Positions 26,454 through 38,762 of a stretch of DNA of 64,000 nucleotides are shown here, piece by piece. How positions within the stretch are numbered: position 1 is the first letter of the stretch; every line of letters begins with the position of its first letter. Location of the stretch: positions 81,260,414-81,324,413 of the forward strand of contig NC_135715.1 of the NCBI RefSeq assembly GCF_964656455.1, given 5' to 3'. This DNA comes from Halichoerus grypus (taxonomy: Eukaryota; Chordata; Mammalia; Carnivora; Phocidae). Below the pieces are notes generated by a model, which ran no database searches, was not told the DNA's origin, and saw only the letters and a list, made by a program, of their open reading frames with translations. The position numbers and the translations under genes were made by a program.

Positions 26454-29400
26454 GAGAGGTGCCTTCTGGCCCGGACTTCTTCTCCCTCGGTCTCACGTAA
26501 GGAACCCGTTCCCCAGGCTCTCACCCACGGTAGCCTGGAAAGTGCTTCCTCCCTCAGAGACGTGGATGGTAGCTAAAGCACGATTTCTCTACCGTGTTGT
26601 TTCTTCGAGTTAGAACGCTAGCTATTAGACTGCCATGCAAAAGTGGGGCTGCCGTGCTAGCTTGGTCAAACACATGGGGAGTCGTGTTCTGCCTTTCGCA
26701 GGGGCCTGAGTCTCACTCGCAAAAAGCTTTGGACTCCCTTGCAGTGCTCTCACGCACGCACACCACAAAATGCTGCCACCCTCAGGAGCAGCTGTTTTAC
26801 CTACAGCACAGGCTCTCAACCGAGTTTTTCCTTCGAGTTAGGTGGCTGTGTTTAAGGCGGCACACACACCCTCTCGAATGGTACTAGCCCCATAACCAGG
26901 ATGTGAGTTAAGAGCTGCCTTCTGTACCGGCCTGTCTCTCCCCGATATTACGATATTGAAACCGTCCCCAGGCTCTCAGCCACAGTACACCCTAAACTGC
27001 TCCGTCCACAGAGAGGTCGACGGTAGCTAAAGCACGGTTTCTCTACAGTGTTGTTTCTTCGAGTTAGAACGCTAGCTATTAGACTGCCATGCAAATGTGG
27101 GGCTGCCGTGCTAGCTTGGTCAAACACATGGGGAGTCGTGTTCTGCCTTTTGCTGGGGCCTGAGTCTCACTCGCAAAAAGCTTTGGACTCCCTTGCACTA
27201 CTCTCACGCACGCACACAACAAAATGCTGCCACCCTCAGGAGCACCTGTTTTACCTGAAGCACAGGCTCTCAATCAAGTTTTCCTTCGAGTTAGGTGGCT
27301 GTGTTTAAGCCTGCACACACACCCTGGCGAACGGTACCAGCCCCATAACCATGATGTGTGTTGAGAGCTGCCTTCTGTACCGGCCTGCCTCTCCCCGATA
27401 TTATGATATTGAAACTGTGCCCAGGCTCTCAGCCACAGTACACCCTAAACTGCTTCGCCCACAGAGAGGTCGACGGTAGCTAAAGCACGGTTTCTCTGCT
27501 GTGTAGTTTCTTCGAGTTAGAACGCTAGCTATTAGACTTCCATGCAAAAGTGGGGCTGCCGTGCTAGCGTGATGAAACACATGGGGAGTCGTGTTCTGCC
27601 TTTCGCTGGGGCCTGAGTCTCACTCGCAAAAAGCTTTGGACTTCCTTGCAGTGCTCTCACGCACGCACACAACAAAATGCTGCCACCCTCAGGAGCAGCT
27701 GTTTGACCTGACGCACAAGCTCTGAACCGAGATTTTCCTTCGAGTTAGGTGGCTGTGTTTACCCTGGGCAACGGTACTAGCCCCATAACCATGATGTGGG
27801 TTGAGAGCTGCCTTCTGTACCGGCCTGTCTCTCCCCCGATATTACGATATTGAAACCGTCCCCAGGCTCTCAGCCACAGTACACCCTAAACTGCTTCGCC
27901 CACAGAGAGGTCGACGGTAGCTAAAGCACGGTTTGTCTACAGTGTTGTTTGTTCGAGTTAGAAAGCTAGCTATTAGACTTCCATTCAAAAGTGGGGCCGC
28001 AGTAGTAGTTTCATGGAGCAAGTGGGGAGTCGTGTTCTGGCTTCTTCCGGGGCCTGGGTCTCACAAGGAAAATGGTTTTGGACTCACTTGCTGTGCACTC
28101 ACGCATGCACACCACACAATGCGTCCACCCTGAGGCATGGCTCTTTTAGCCGAAGCAGGAATTCCCTACAGAGTTGTTCCTTTGAGTTAGGTGGTTGGCT
28201 TATGGCCTGCAGGCACACCCGGGGCAAGGGGACTAGCCTCATAAACAAGAGGTGAGTTGAGAGCTGCCTTCCGCACCGGCCTGTTTCTCACTCCATTTCA
28301 CGTATGGGACCCTTTCCCCGGTCTCTCATACACGAGCACTATACAACTCCTGCGGCTTCAGGAACGGCAATGGTAGCTAAAGCGCAGTAAGGCTACAGCA
28401 TTGATTCTTGGTGTTAGTAGCCTGGTAGGCGAATGAGCTGCAGCTGGGATTCTTTACAGACTTGTTTCTTCCCAGTCAGGGTCGAGCACATAGCATTCCA
28501 AGCACACATGGAGCAGTAGTCTTAGCTTCAGGTAGCAAGAGCTGAGTCCAGAGGTGCCTTCTGCCCGGACCTATTTCTCCCTTGGTTTCACGTATGGAAC
28601 CCGTTCCCCAGGCTCTCAGCCACGGTACTCCGTGTAATGCTTCCTCCGTCTAGAGGTCGACGGTAGCTAAAGCACGGTTTCTCTACAGTGTTGTTTCTTC
28701 GAGTGAGAACACTAGCTGTTAGACTTCCATGCAAAAGTGGGGCTGCCGTGCTAGCGTGATGAAACACATGGGGAGTCGTGTTCTGCCTTCTGCTGGGGCC
28801 TGAGGCTCATTCACAAAAAGCTTTGGACTCCCTTGCAGTGCTCTCATGCACGCACACAACAAAATGCTTCCACCCTCAGGAGCGGCTCTTTTAGCTGAAG
28901 CATGGATTCTCCAGCGAGTTTTTCCTTCGAGTTAGGCAGTTTTCATGAAGCCTGCACACACACCCGGGGCAACGGTACTAGCCCCATAACCATGGTTTGA
29001 GTTGAGAGCTGCCTTCTCTCCGGCCTGTCTCTCCCTCGATTTCACGAAACGGAACCCGTCCCCAGGCTCTCACCCACCGTACACCCTAAACTGCTTCCTC
29101 CCACATAGAGGTCGTCGGTAGCTAAAGCACGGTTTCTCTTCAGTGTTGTTTCTCCGAGTTAGAACGCTTGCTATGAATGTCCACAATAGCCAAACTGTGG
29201 AAAGAGCCATGTCCACCAACAGATGAATGGATAAAGAAGAGGGGGTATATATATATACAATGGAATATTATGCAGCCATCAAAAGGAATGAGATCTTGCC
29301 ATCTGCAACGACGTGGATGGAACTGGAGGGTATCATGCTGAGCGAAATAAGTCAAACCGAGAAAGACATGTATCATATGACCTCACTGATATGAGGAATT

Positions 29401-30861
29401 CTTAATCTCAGGAAACAAACTGAGGGTTGCTAGAGTGGGGGGTGGGGTGGGAGGGATGGGGTCACTGGGTGTTGGACACTGTGGAGGGTATGTGTTCTGG
29501 TAAGCGCTGTGAATTGTGCAAGACTGTTGAATCTCAGATCTGTACCTCTGAAACAAATAATGCAATATATGTTAAGAAAGAAAAAAAGAAGAAGAAGAAT
29601 GTAGCAGGAGGGGAAGAATGAAGGGGGGAAAATCGGAGGGGGAGAAGAACCATGAGAGATGATGGACTCTGAAAAACAAACTGAGGGTTCTAGAGGGGAG
29701 GGGGCTGGGAGGATGGCTTAGCCTGGTGATGGGTATTGAGCAGGGCACGTTCTGCATGGAGCACTGGGTGTTATGCACAAACAATGAATCATGGAACACT
29801 ATATCTAAAACTAATGATGTAATGTATGGGGATTAACATAACAATAAAAACATTAAATAATAATTAAAAAAAAGAACGCTTGCTATTAGACTTCCATGCA
29901 AAAGTGGGGCCGCAGTGCTAGCCTCAGGAAACAAGTGGGGAGTCATGTTCTGCCTTCTGCCGGGGCCTGAGTCCCACACGGAAAATGGGTCTGGACTCAC
30001 TTGCAGTGCGCTCACGCATGCACACAGCAAAATGCGTCCACCCTCCGGCATGGCTACTTTAGCCGAAGCAGGAAATCTCTACAGAGTTGTTCCTTTGAGT
30101 TAGGTGGTTGGCTTTAGCCCTGCAGGCACACCCGGGGCAAGGGTACTAGCCTCATAAACAAGAGGTGAGTTGAGAACTGCCTTCCGCTCCGGCCTGTTTC
30201 TCACTCCATTTCACGTATGGGACCCTTTCCCCGGGCTCTCAGACAGACACGAGCACTGTCAAATTCCTCTGGCTTCAGGAACGGCAATGTTAACTCAAGC
30301 GCAGTAACTCTATAGCATTGATTCTTGGTGTTAGTAGCCTGGGAACTAGGCTTCCAGGCACACAGGGTACAGCAGTGCTAATCTCCTCAAACAAGAGGGG
30401 AGTCGACAGCAGCCTTCCTTCCAGGCCTGCTTCTCACTCCGAGTTACGTTTAGGTTCCATTTCTCATGCTTTCACAAAAACACACAACAGATGAAGTGCA
30501 CGCTCAGGAAGGGCGATCTTTGCTGAGGCACGGGTCCTCCGCACTTTTGTTCCTTTCCGTTGGGTGGATGGCACTTAGGACTACACGCACACACGGGAGA
30601 GCCGATCTAGTTTCCCGAAACAAGAGTTGAGTCGATAGCTGCCTCCTGCCCATGCTTATTTCTGCCTCGGAATTCTGCTGGGACTCATTCCCCAGGTTTG
30701 CACTCAAGCAGAGTTGAAAATCCTGCCACCCTGTGGAGAGGCGAATGAGCTGAAGCTGGGATTCTTGACCGGCTTCTTTCTGCCAAAACAGTGTGGAGCA
30801 CTTAGCATTCCTATGCACACATGGAGCAGTAGTGTTAGCTTCAGGTAACAAGAGGTGAGTC
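26454..30861 (+). repeat. 4.41-kb satellite HOR, copy 7 (last complete L1-bearing copy)
   Basis: 4,408 bp. Shares alleles with copy 6 (CAAAAGTGGGG, CATAACCATG), with copy 5 (CTGAGGCATGG) and with copy 1 (CACGAGCACTATA). Near its end it reads AAGAGGTGAGTCGAG where other copies read AAGAGCTGAGTCGAG. It is the last copy before the array changes to the L1-free block family. Confidence 0.95.
29175..29872 (+). mobile_element. 5'-truncated LINE-1 in HOR copy 7
   Basis: Target-site duplications at 29161-29174 and 29873-29886. 698 bp, six TA. No L1 is found again until the array edge at 61.5 kb, so the L1-bearing repeat type ends here. Confidence 0.93.
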
Positions 30862-31904
30862 GAGAGGTGCCTTCTGGCCCGGACTTCTTCTCCCTCGGTC
30901 TCACGTAAGGAACCCGTTCCCCAGGCTCTCACCCACGGTAGCCTGGAAAGTGCTTCCTCCCTCAGAGATGTGGATGGTAGCTAAAGCACGATTTCTCTAC
31001 CGTGTTGTTTCTTCGAGTTAGAACGCTAGCTATTAGACTGCCATGCAAAAGTGGGGCTGGCGTGCTAGCTTGGTCAAACACATGGGGAGTCGTGTTCTGC
31101 CTTTCGCTGGGGCCTGAGTCTCACTCGCAAAAAGCTTTGGACTTCCTTGCAGTGCTATCACGCACGCACACCACCAAATGCTGCCACCCTCAGGAGCAGC
31201 TGTTTTACCTGCAGCACAGGCTCTCAATCGAGTTTTCCTTCGAGTTAGGTGGCTGTGTTTAAGCCTGCACACACACCCTTGCGAACGGTACTAGCCCCAT
31301 AACCAGGATGTGAGTTGAGAGCTGCCTTCTGTACCGGCCTGCCTCTCCCCGATATTATGATATTGAAACCGTCCCCAGGCTCTCAGCCACAGTACACCCT
31401 AAACTGCTTCGCCCACAGAGAAGTCGACGGTAGCTAAAGCACGGTTTCTATACTGTGTAGTTTCTTCGAGTTAGAACGCTAGCTATTAGACTTCCATGCA
31501 AATGTGGGGCTGCCGGGCTAGCTTGGTCAAACACCTGGGGAGTCGTGTTCTGCCTTTCGCTGGGGCCTGAGTCTCACTTGCAAAAAGCTTTGGACTCCCT
31601 TGCAGTGCTCTCACGCACGCACACAACAAAATGCTGCCACCCTCAGGAGCAGCTGTTTGACCTGACGCACAAGCTCTGAACCGAGATTTTCCTTCGAGTT
31701 AGGTGGCTGTGTTACCCTGGGCAATGGTACTAGCCCCATAACCATGATGCGGGTTGAGAGCTGCCTTCTGTACCGGCCTGTCTCTCCCCCGATATTACGA
31801 TATTGAAACCGTCCCCAGGCTCTCAGCCACAGTACACCCTAAAATGCTTAGCTCACAGAGAGGTCGACGGTAGCTAAAGCACAGTTTGTCTACAGTGCTG
31901 TTTG
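30862..31904 (+). repeat. Transition from the L1-bearing HOR to the block HOR
   Basis: Starts as an eighth copy of the 4.41-kb HOR (A unit at 31012). After about 31,065-31,105 it matches the B-A-B run found again at about 37,940-38,762 better than it matches the HOR copies. Shared rare variants with that later stretch include CCCTTGCGAACGG, AATGGTACTAG and AAAATGCTTAGCTC. The switch falls within the A unit at 31012-31238 and looks like an unequal crossover between repeat families. Half-unit starts: 31012, 31239, 31465, 31693. Confidence 0.8.
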
Positions 31905-33540
31905 TTCGAGTTAGAAAGCTAGCTATTAGACTTCCATTCAAAAGTGGGGCCGCAGTAGTAGTTTCATGGAGCAAGTGGGGAGTCGTGTTCTGGCTTCTTC
32001 CGGGGCCTGGGTCTCACAAGGAAAATGGTTTTGGACTCACTTGCTGTGCACTCATGCATGCACACCACACAATGCGTCCACCCTGAGGCATGGCTCTTTT
32101 AGCCGAAGCATGAATTCCCTACAGAGTTGTTCCTTTGTGTTAGGTGGTTGGCTTATGGCCTGCAGGCACACCCGGGGCAAGGGGACTAGCCTCATAAACA
32201 AGAGGTGAGTTGAGAGCTGCCTTCCGCACCGGCCTGTTTCTCACTCCATTTCACGTATGGGACCCTTTCCCCGGTCTCTCATACACGAGCACTATACAAC
32301 TGCGGCTTCAGGAACGGCAATGGTAGCTAAAGCGCAGTAAGGCTACAGCATTGATTCTTGGTGTTAGTAGCCTGGTAGGCGAATGAGCTGCAGCTGGGAT
32401 TCTTTACAGACTTGTTTCTTCCCAGTCAGGGTCGAGCACATAGCATTCCAAGCACACATGGAGCAGTAGTCTTAGCTTCAGGTAGCAAGAGCTGAGTCCA
32501 GAGGTGCCTTCTGCCCGGACCTATTTCTCCCTTGGTTTCACGTATGGAACCCGTTCCCCAGGCTCTCAGCCACGGTACTCGGTGTAATGCTTCCTCCGTC
32601 TAGAGGTCGACGGTAGCTAAAGCACGGTTTGTCACAGTGTTGTTTCTTCGAGTGAGAACGCTAGCTGTTAGACTTCCATGCAAAAGTGGGGTTGCCGTGC
32701 TAGCGTGATGAAACACATGGGGAGTCGTGTTCTGCCTTTTGCTGGGGCCTGAGTCTCTCTCGCAAAAAGCTTTGGACTTCCTTGCATTGCTCTCACGAAC
32801 GCACACCACAAAATGCTGCCACCCTCAGGAGCAGCTGTTTTACCTGCAGCACAGGCTCTCAATCGAGTTTTCCTTCGAGTTAGGTGGCTGTGTTTAAGCC
32901 TGCACACACACCCTGGCGAACGGTACTAGCCCCATAACCAGGATGTGAGTTGAGAGCTGCCTTCTGTACCGGCCTGCCTCTCCCCGATATTATGATATTG
33001 AAACCGTCCCCAGGCTCTCAGCCACAGTACACCCTAAACTGCTTCGCCCACAGAGAAGTCGACGATAGCTAAAGCACGGTTTCTATACTGTGTAGTTTCT
33101 TCGAGTTAGAACGCTAGCTATTAGACTTCCATGCAAATGTGGGGCTGCCGGGCTAGCTTGGTCAAACACCTGGGGAGTCGTGTTCTGCCTTTCGCTGGGG
33201 CCTGAGTCTCACTTGCAAAAAGCTTTGGACTCCCTTGCAGTGCTCTCACGCACGCACACAACAAAATGCTGCCACCCTCAGGAGCAGCTGTTTGACCTGA
33301 CGCACAAGCTCTGAACCGAGATTTTCCTTCGAGTCAGGTGGCTCTGTTTACCCTGGGCAACGGTACTAGCCCCATAACCATGATGTGGATTCAGAGCTGC
33401 CTTCTGTACCGGCCTGTCTCTCCCCCGATATTACGATATTGAAACCGTCCCCAGGCTCTCAGCCACAGTACACCCTAAACTGCTTCGCCCACAGAGAGGT
33501 CGACGGTAGCTAAAGCACAGTTTGTCTACAGTGCTGTTTG
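31905..33540 (+). repeat. Satellite block 1, long form (1,636 bp)
   Basis: Seven half-unit positions: A 31905, B 32134, C 32355, A 32647, B 32874, A 33100, B 33328. Contains ACAACTGCGG (3-bp deleted form) and a GTCACAG deletion variant before the A unit at 32647. Confidence 0.85.
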
Positions 33541-34727
33541 TTCGAGTTAGAAAGCTAGCTATTAGACTTCCATTCAAAAGTGGGGCCGCAGTAGTAGTTT
33601 CATGGAGCAAGTGGGGAGTCGTGTTCTGGCTTCTTCCGGGGCCTGGGTCTCACAAGGAAAATGGTTTTGGACTCACTTGCTGTGCACTCACGCATGCACA
33701 CCACACAATGCGTCCACCCTGAGGCATGGCTCTTTTAGCCGAAGCAGGAATTCCCTACAGAGTTGTTCCTTTGAGTTAGGTGGTTGGCTTATGGCCTGCA
33801 GGCACACCCGGGGCAAGGGGACTAGCCTCATAAACAAGAGGTGAGTTGAGAGCTGCCTTCCGCACCGGCCTGTTTCTCACTCCATTTCACGTATGGGACC
33901 CTTTCCCCGGTCTCTCATACACGAGCACTATACAACTCCTGCGGCTTCAGGAACGGCAATGGTAGCTAAAGCGCAGTAAGGCTACAGCATTGATTCTTGG
34001 TGTTAGTAGCCTGGTAGGCGAATGAGCTGCAGCTGGGATTCTTTACAGGCTTGTTTCTTCCCAGTCAGGGTCGAGCACATAGCATTCCAAGCACACATGG
34101 AGCAGTAGTCTTAGCTTCAGGTAGCAAGAGCTGAGTCCAGAGGTGCCTTCTGCCCGGACCTATTTCTCCCTTGGTTTCACGTATGGAACCCGTTCCCCAG
34201 GCTCTCAGCCACGGTACTCCGTGTAATGCTTCCTCCGCCTAGAGGTCGACAGTAGCTAAAGCACGGTTTGTCTACAGTGTTGTTTCTTCGAGTGAGAACA
34301 CTAGCTGTTAGACTTCCATGCAAAAGTGGGGCTGCCGTGCTAGCGTGATGAAACACATGGGGAGTCGTGTTCTGCCTTTCGCTGGGGCCTGAGTCTCACT
34401 CGCAAAAAGCTTTGGACTTCCTTGCAGTGCTCTCACGAACGCACACCACAAAATGCTGCCACCCTCAGGAGCAGCTGTTTTACCTGCAGCACAGGCTCTC
34501 AACCGAGATTTTCCTTCGAGTTAGGTGGCTGTGTTTACCCTGGGCAACGGTACTAGCCCCATAACCGTGATGTGGGTTCAGAGCTGCCTTCTGTACCGGC
34601 CTGTCTCTCCCCCGATATTACGATATTGAAACCGTCCCCAGGCTCTCAGCCACAGTACACCCTAAACTGCTCCTCCCACAGAGAGGTCGACGGTAGCTAA
34701 AGCACGGTTTGTCTACAGTGTTGTTTG
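33541..34727 (+). repeat. Satellite block 2, short form (1,187 bp)
   Basis: Five positions: A-B-C-A-B. It lacks the extra B-A pair of the long form. Its last B unit carries the roughly 14-bp deletion (GTGTTTACCCTGGG), and C has ACAACTCCTGCGG (undeleted form). Confidence 0.85.
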
Positions 34728-35926
34728 TTCGAGTTAGAAAGCTAGCTATTAATCTTCCATTCAAAAGTGGGGCCGCAGTAGTAGTTTCGTGGAGCAAGTG
34801 GGGAGTGGTGTTCTGGCTTCTTCCGGGGCCTGGGTCTCACAAGGAAAATGGTTTTGGACTCACTTGCTGTGCAGTCACGCATGCACACCACACAATGCGT
34901 CCACCCTGAGGCATGGCTCTTTTAGCCGAAGCAGGAATTCCCTACAGAGTTGTTCCTTTGAGTTAGGTGGTTGGCTTATGGCCTGCAGGCACACCCGGGG
35001 CAAGGGGACTAGCCTCATAAACAAGAGGTGAGTTGAGAGCTGCCTTCCGCACCGGCCTGTTTCTCACTCCATTTCACGTATGGGACCCTTTCCCCGGTCT
35101 CTCATACACGAGCACTATACAACTCCTGCGGCTTCAGGAACGGCAATGGTAGCTAAAGCGCAGTAAGGCTACAGCATTGATTCTTGGTGTTAGTAGCCTG
35201 GTAGGCGAATGAGCTGCAGCTGGGATTCTTTACAGACTTGTTTCTTCCCAGTCAGGGTCGAGCACATAGCATTCCAAGCACACATGGAGCAGTAGTCTTA
35301 GCTTCAGGTAGCAAGAGCTGAGTCCAGAGGTGCCTTCTGCCCGGACCTATTTCTCCCTTGGTTTCACGTATGGAACCCGTTCCCCAGGCTCTCAGCCACG
35401 GTACTCCGTGTAATGCTTCCTCCGTCTAGAGGTCGACGGTAGCTAAAGCACGGTTTGTCTACAGTATTGTTTCTTCGAGTGAGAACGCAGGCTGTTAGAC
35501 TTCCATGCAAAAGTGGGGCTGCCGTGCTAGCGTGATGAAACACATGGGGAGTCGTGTTCTGCCTTTCGCTGGGGCCTGAGTCTCACTCGCAAAAAGCTTT
35601 GGACTTCCTTGCAGTGCTCTCACGCACGCACACCACCAAATGCTGCCACCCTCAGGAGCAGCTGTTTTACCTGCAGCACAGGCTCTCAATCGAGTTTTCC
35701 TTCGAGTTAGGTGGCTGTGTTTAAGCCTGCACACACACCCTGGCGAACGGTACTAGCCCCATAACCAGGATGTGAGTTGAGAGCTGCCTTCTGTACCGGC
35801 CTGCCTCTCCCCGATATTATGATATTGAAACCGTCCCCAGGCTCTCAGCCACAGTACACCCTAAACTGCTTCGCCCACAGAGAAGTCGACGGTAGCTAAA
35901 GCACGGTTTCTATACTGTGTAGTTTC
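34728..35926 (+). repeat. Satellite block 3 (1,199 bp)
   Basis: A-B-C-A-B. The opening A unit has TTAATCTTCC where most blocks have TTAGACTTCC, and GGGGAGTGGTG. The last B unit is full length (TTTAAGCCTGCACACACACC), which accounts for the extra 12 bp over block 2. Confidence 0.85.
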
Positions 35927-37126
35927 TTCGAGTTAGAACGCTAGCTATTAGACTTCCATGCAAATGTGGGGCTGCCGGGCTAGCTTGGTCAAACACCTGG
36001 GGAGTCGTGTTCTGGCTTCTTCCGGGGCCTGGGTCTCACAAGGAAAATGGTTTTGGACTCACTTGCTGTGCACTCACGCATGCACACCACACAATGCGTC
36101 CACCCTGAGGCATGGCTCTTTTAGCCGAAGCAGGAATTCCCTACAGAGTTGTTCCTTTGAGTTAGGTGGTTGGCTTATGGCCTGCAGGCACACCCGGGGC
36201 AAGGGGACTAGCCTCATAAACAAGAGGTGAGTTGAGAGCTGCCTTCCGCACCGGCCTGTTTCTCACTCCATTTCACGTATGGGACCCTTTCCCCGGTCTC
36301 TCATACACGAGCACTATACAACTCCTGCGGCTTCAGGAACGGCAATGGTAGCTAAAGCGCAGTAAGGCTACAGCATTGATTCTTGGTGTTAGTAGCCTGG
36401 TAGGCGAATGAGCTGCAGCTGGGATTCTTTACAGACTTGTTTCTTCCCAGTCAGGGTCGAGCACATAGCATTCCAAGCACACATGGAGCAGTAGTCTTAG
36501 CTTCAGGTAGCAAGAGCTGAGTCCAGAGGTGCCTTCTGCCCGGACCTATTTCTCCCTTGGTTTCACGTATGGAACCCGTTCCCCAGGCTCTCAGCCACGG
36601 TACTCCGTGTAATGCTTCCTCCGTCTAGAGGTCGGCGGTAGCTAAAGCACGGTTCGTCTACAGTGTTGTTTCTTCGAGTGAGAACACTAGCTGTTAGACT
36701 TCCATGCAAAAGTGGGGCTGGCGTGCTAGCGTGATGAAACACATGGGGAGTCTTGTTCTGCCTTTCGCTGGGGCCTGAGTCTCACTCGCAAAAAGCTTTG
36801 GACTTCCTTGCAGTGCTCTCAAGCACGCACACCACAAAATGCTGCCACCCTCAGGACCAGCTGTTTTACCTGCAGGACAGGCTCTCAACCGAGTTTTTCC
36901 TTCGAGTTAGGTGGCTGTGTTTAAGCCTGCACACACAGGCTGGGCAACGGTACTAGCCCCATAACCAGGATGTGAGTTGAGACCTGCCTTCTGTACCGGC
37001 CTGTCTCTCCCCGATATTACGATATTGAAACCGTCCCCAGGCTCTCAGCCACAGTACACCCTAAACTGCTACTCCCACAGAGAGGTCGACGGTAGCTAAA
37101 GCACGGTTTGTCTACAGTGTTGTTTG
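35927..37126 (+). repeat. Satellite block 4 with hybrid opening unit (1,200 bp)
   Basis: The first A unit starts as the A type that normally follows a full-length B (AACGCTAGC, AAATGTGGGG, CACCTGGGG). After GGGGAGTCGTGTTCTG at about 35,999-36,014 it continues as the A type that normally opens a block (GCTTCTTCCGGGG). The fusion is seamless and creates a 90-codon spurious frame at 35958-36230. Confidence 0.85.
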
Positions 37127-38762
37127 TTCGAGTTAGAAAGCTAGCTATTAATCTTCCATTCAAAAGTGGGGCCGCAGTAGTAGTTTCATGGAGCAAGTGG
37201 GGAGTCGTGTTCTGGCTTCTTCCGGGGCCTGGGTCTCACAAGGAAAATGGTTTTGGACTCACTTGCTGTGCACTCACGCATGCACACCACACAATGCGTC
37301 CACCCTGAGGCATGGCTCTTTTAGCCGAAGCAGGAATTCCCTACAGAGTTGTTCCTTTGAGTTAGGTGGTTGGCTTATGGCCTGCAGGCACACCCGGGGC
37401 AAGGGGACTAGCCTCATAAACAAGAGGTGAGTTGAGAGCTGCCTTCCGCACCGGCCTGTTTCTCACTCCATTTCACGTATGGGACCCTTTCCCCGGTCTC
37501 TCATACACGAGCACTATACAACTGCGGCTTCAGGAACGGCAATGGTAGCTAAAGCGCAGTAAGGCTACAGCATTGATTCTTGGTGTTAGTAGCCTGGTAG
37601 GCGAATGAGCTGCAGCTGGGATTCTTTACAGACTTGTTTCTTCCCAGTCAGGGTCGAGCACATAGCATTCCAAGCACACATGGAGCAGTAGTCTTAGCTT
37701 CAGGTAGCAAGAGCTGAGTCCAGAGGTGCCTTCTGCCCGGACCTATTTCTCCCTTGGTTTCACGTATGGAACCCGTTCCCCAGGCTCTCAGCCACGGTAC
37801 TCCGTGTAATGCTTCCTCCGTCTAGAGGTCGACGGTAGCTAAAGCACGGTTTCTCTACAGTGTTGTTTCTTCGAGTGAGAACGCTAGCTGTTAGACTTCC
37901 ATGCAAAAGTGGGGCTGGCGTGCTAGCGTGATGAAACACATGGGGAGTCGTGTTCTGCCTTTCGCTGGGGCCTGAGTCTCACTCGCAAAAAGCTTTGGAC
38001 TTCCTTGCAGTGCTATCACGCACGCACACCACCAAATGCTGCCACCCTCAGGAGCAGCTGTTTTACCTGCAGCACAGGCTCTCAATCGAGTTTTCCTTCG
38101 AGTTAGGTGGCTGTGTTTAAGCCTGCACACACACCCTTGCGAACGGTACTAGCCCCATAACCAGGATGTGAGTTGAGAGCTGCCTTCTGTACCGGCCTGC
38201 CTCTCCCCGATATTATGATATTGAAACCGTCCCCAGGCTCTCAGCCACAGTACACCCTAAACTGCTTCGCCCACAGAGAAGTCGACGGTAGCTAAAGCAC
38301 GGTTTCTATACTGTGTAGTTTCTTCGAGTTAGAACGCTAGCTATTAGACTTCCATGCAAATGTGGGGCTGCCGGGCTAGCTTGGTCAAACACCTGGGGAG
38401 TCGTGTTCTGCCTTTCGCTGGGGCCTGAGTCTCACTTGCAAAAAGCTTTGGACTCCCTTGCAGTGCTCTCACGCACGCACACAACAAAATGCTGCCACCC
38501 TCAGGAGCAGCTGTTTGACCTGACGCACAAGCTCTGAACCGAGATTTTCCTTCGAGTTAGGTGGCTGTGTTACCCTGGGCAATGGTACTAGCCCCATAAC
38601 CATGATGCGGGTTGAGAGCTGCCTTCTGTACCGGCCTGTCTCTCCCCCGATATTACGATATTGAAACCGTCCCCAGGCTCTCAGCCACAGTACACCCTAA
38701 AATGCTTAGCTCACAGAGAGGTCGACGGTAGCTAAAGCACAGTTTGTCTACAGTGCTGTTTG
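37127..38762 (+). repeat. Satellite block 5, long form (1,636 bp)
   Basis: Same seven-position plan as block 1. It spans the boundary between the two duplication copies: its second half (from about 37,940) is the start of copy B and matches 31,080-31,904. Confidence 0.85.

Larger units (their letters stand above)
31080..37300 (+). repeat. Near-identical tandem duplication, copy A (offset 6,858 bp)
   Basis: Block order 1636-1187-1199-1200-1636 bp. It is repeated downstream with the same order and the same rare variants, such as TTTGTGTTAGG in the first B unit and TTAATCTTCC in later A units. Only a handful of differences from copy B are visible: GCATGAATTCC near 32109 against GCAGGAATTCC, GTGCAGTCACGC near 34870 against GTGCACTCACGC, and a 3-bp difference at about 36,323. 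The left end lies in the transition unit. The right end is where identity falls to the level of ordinary block-to-block similarity. Confidence 0.8.
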
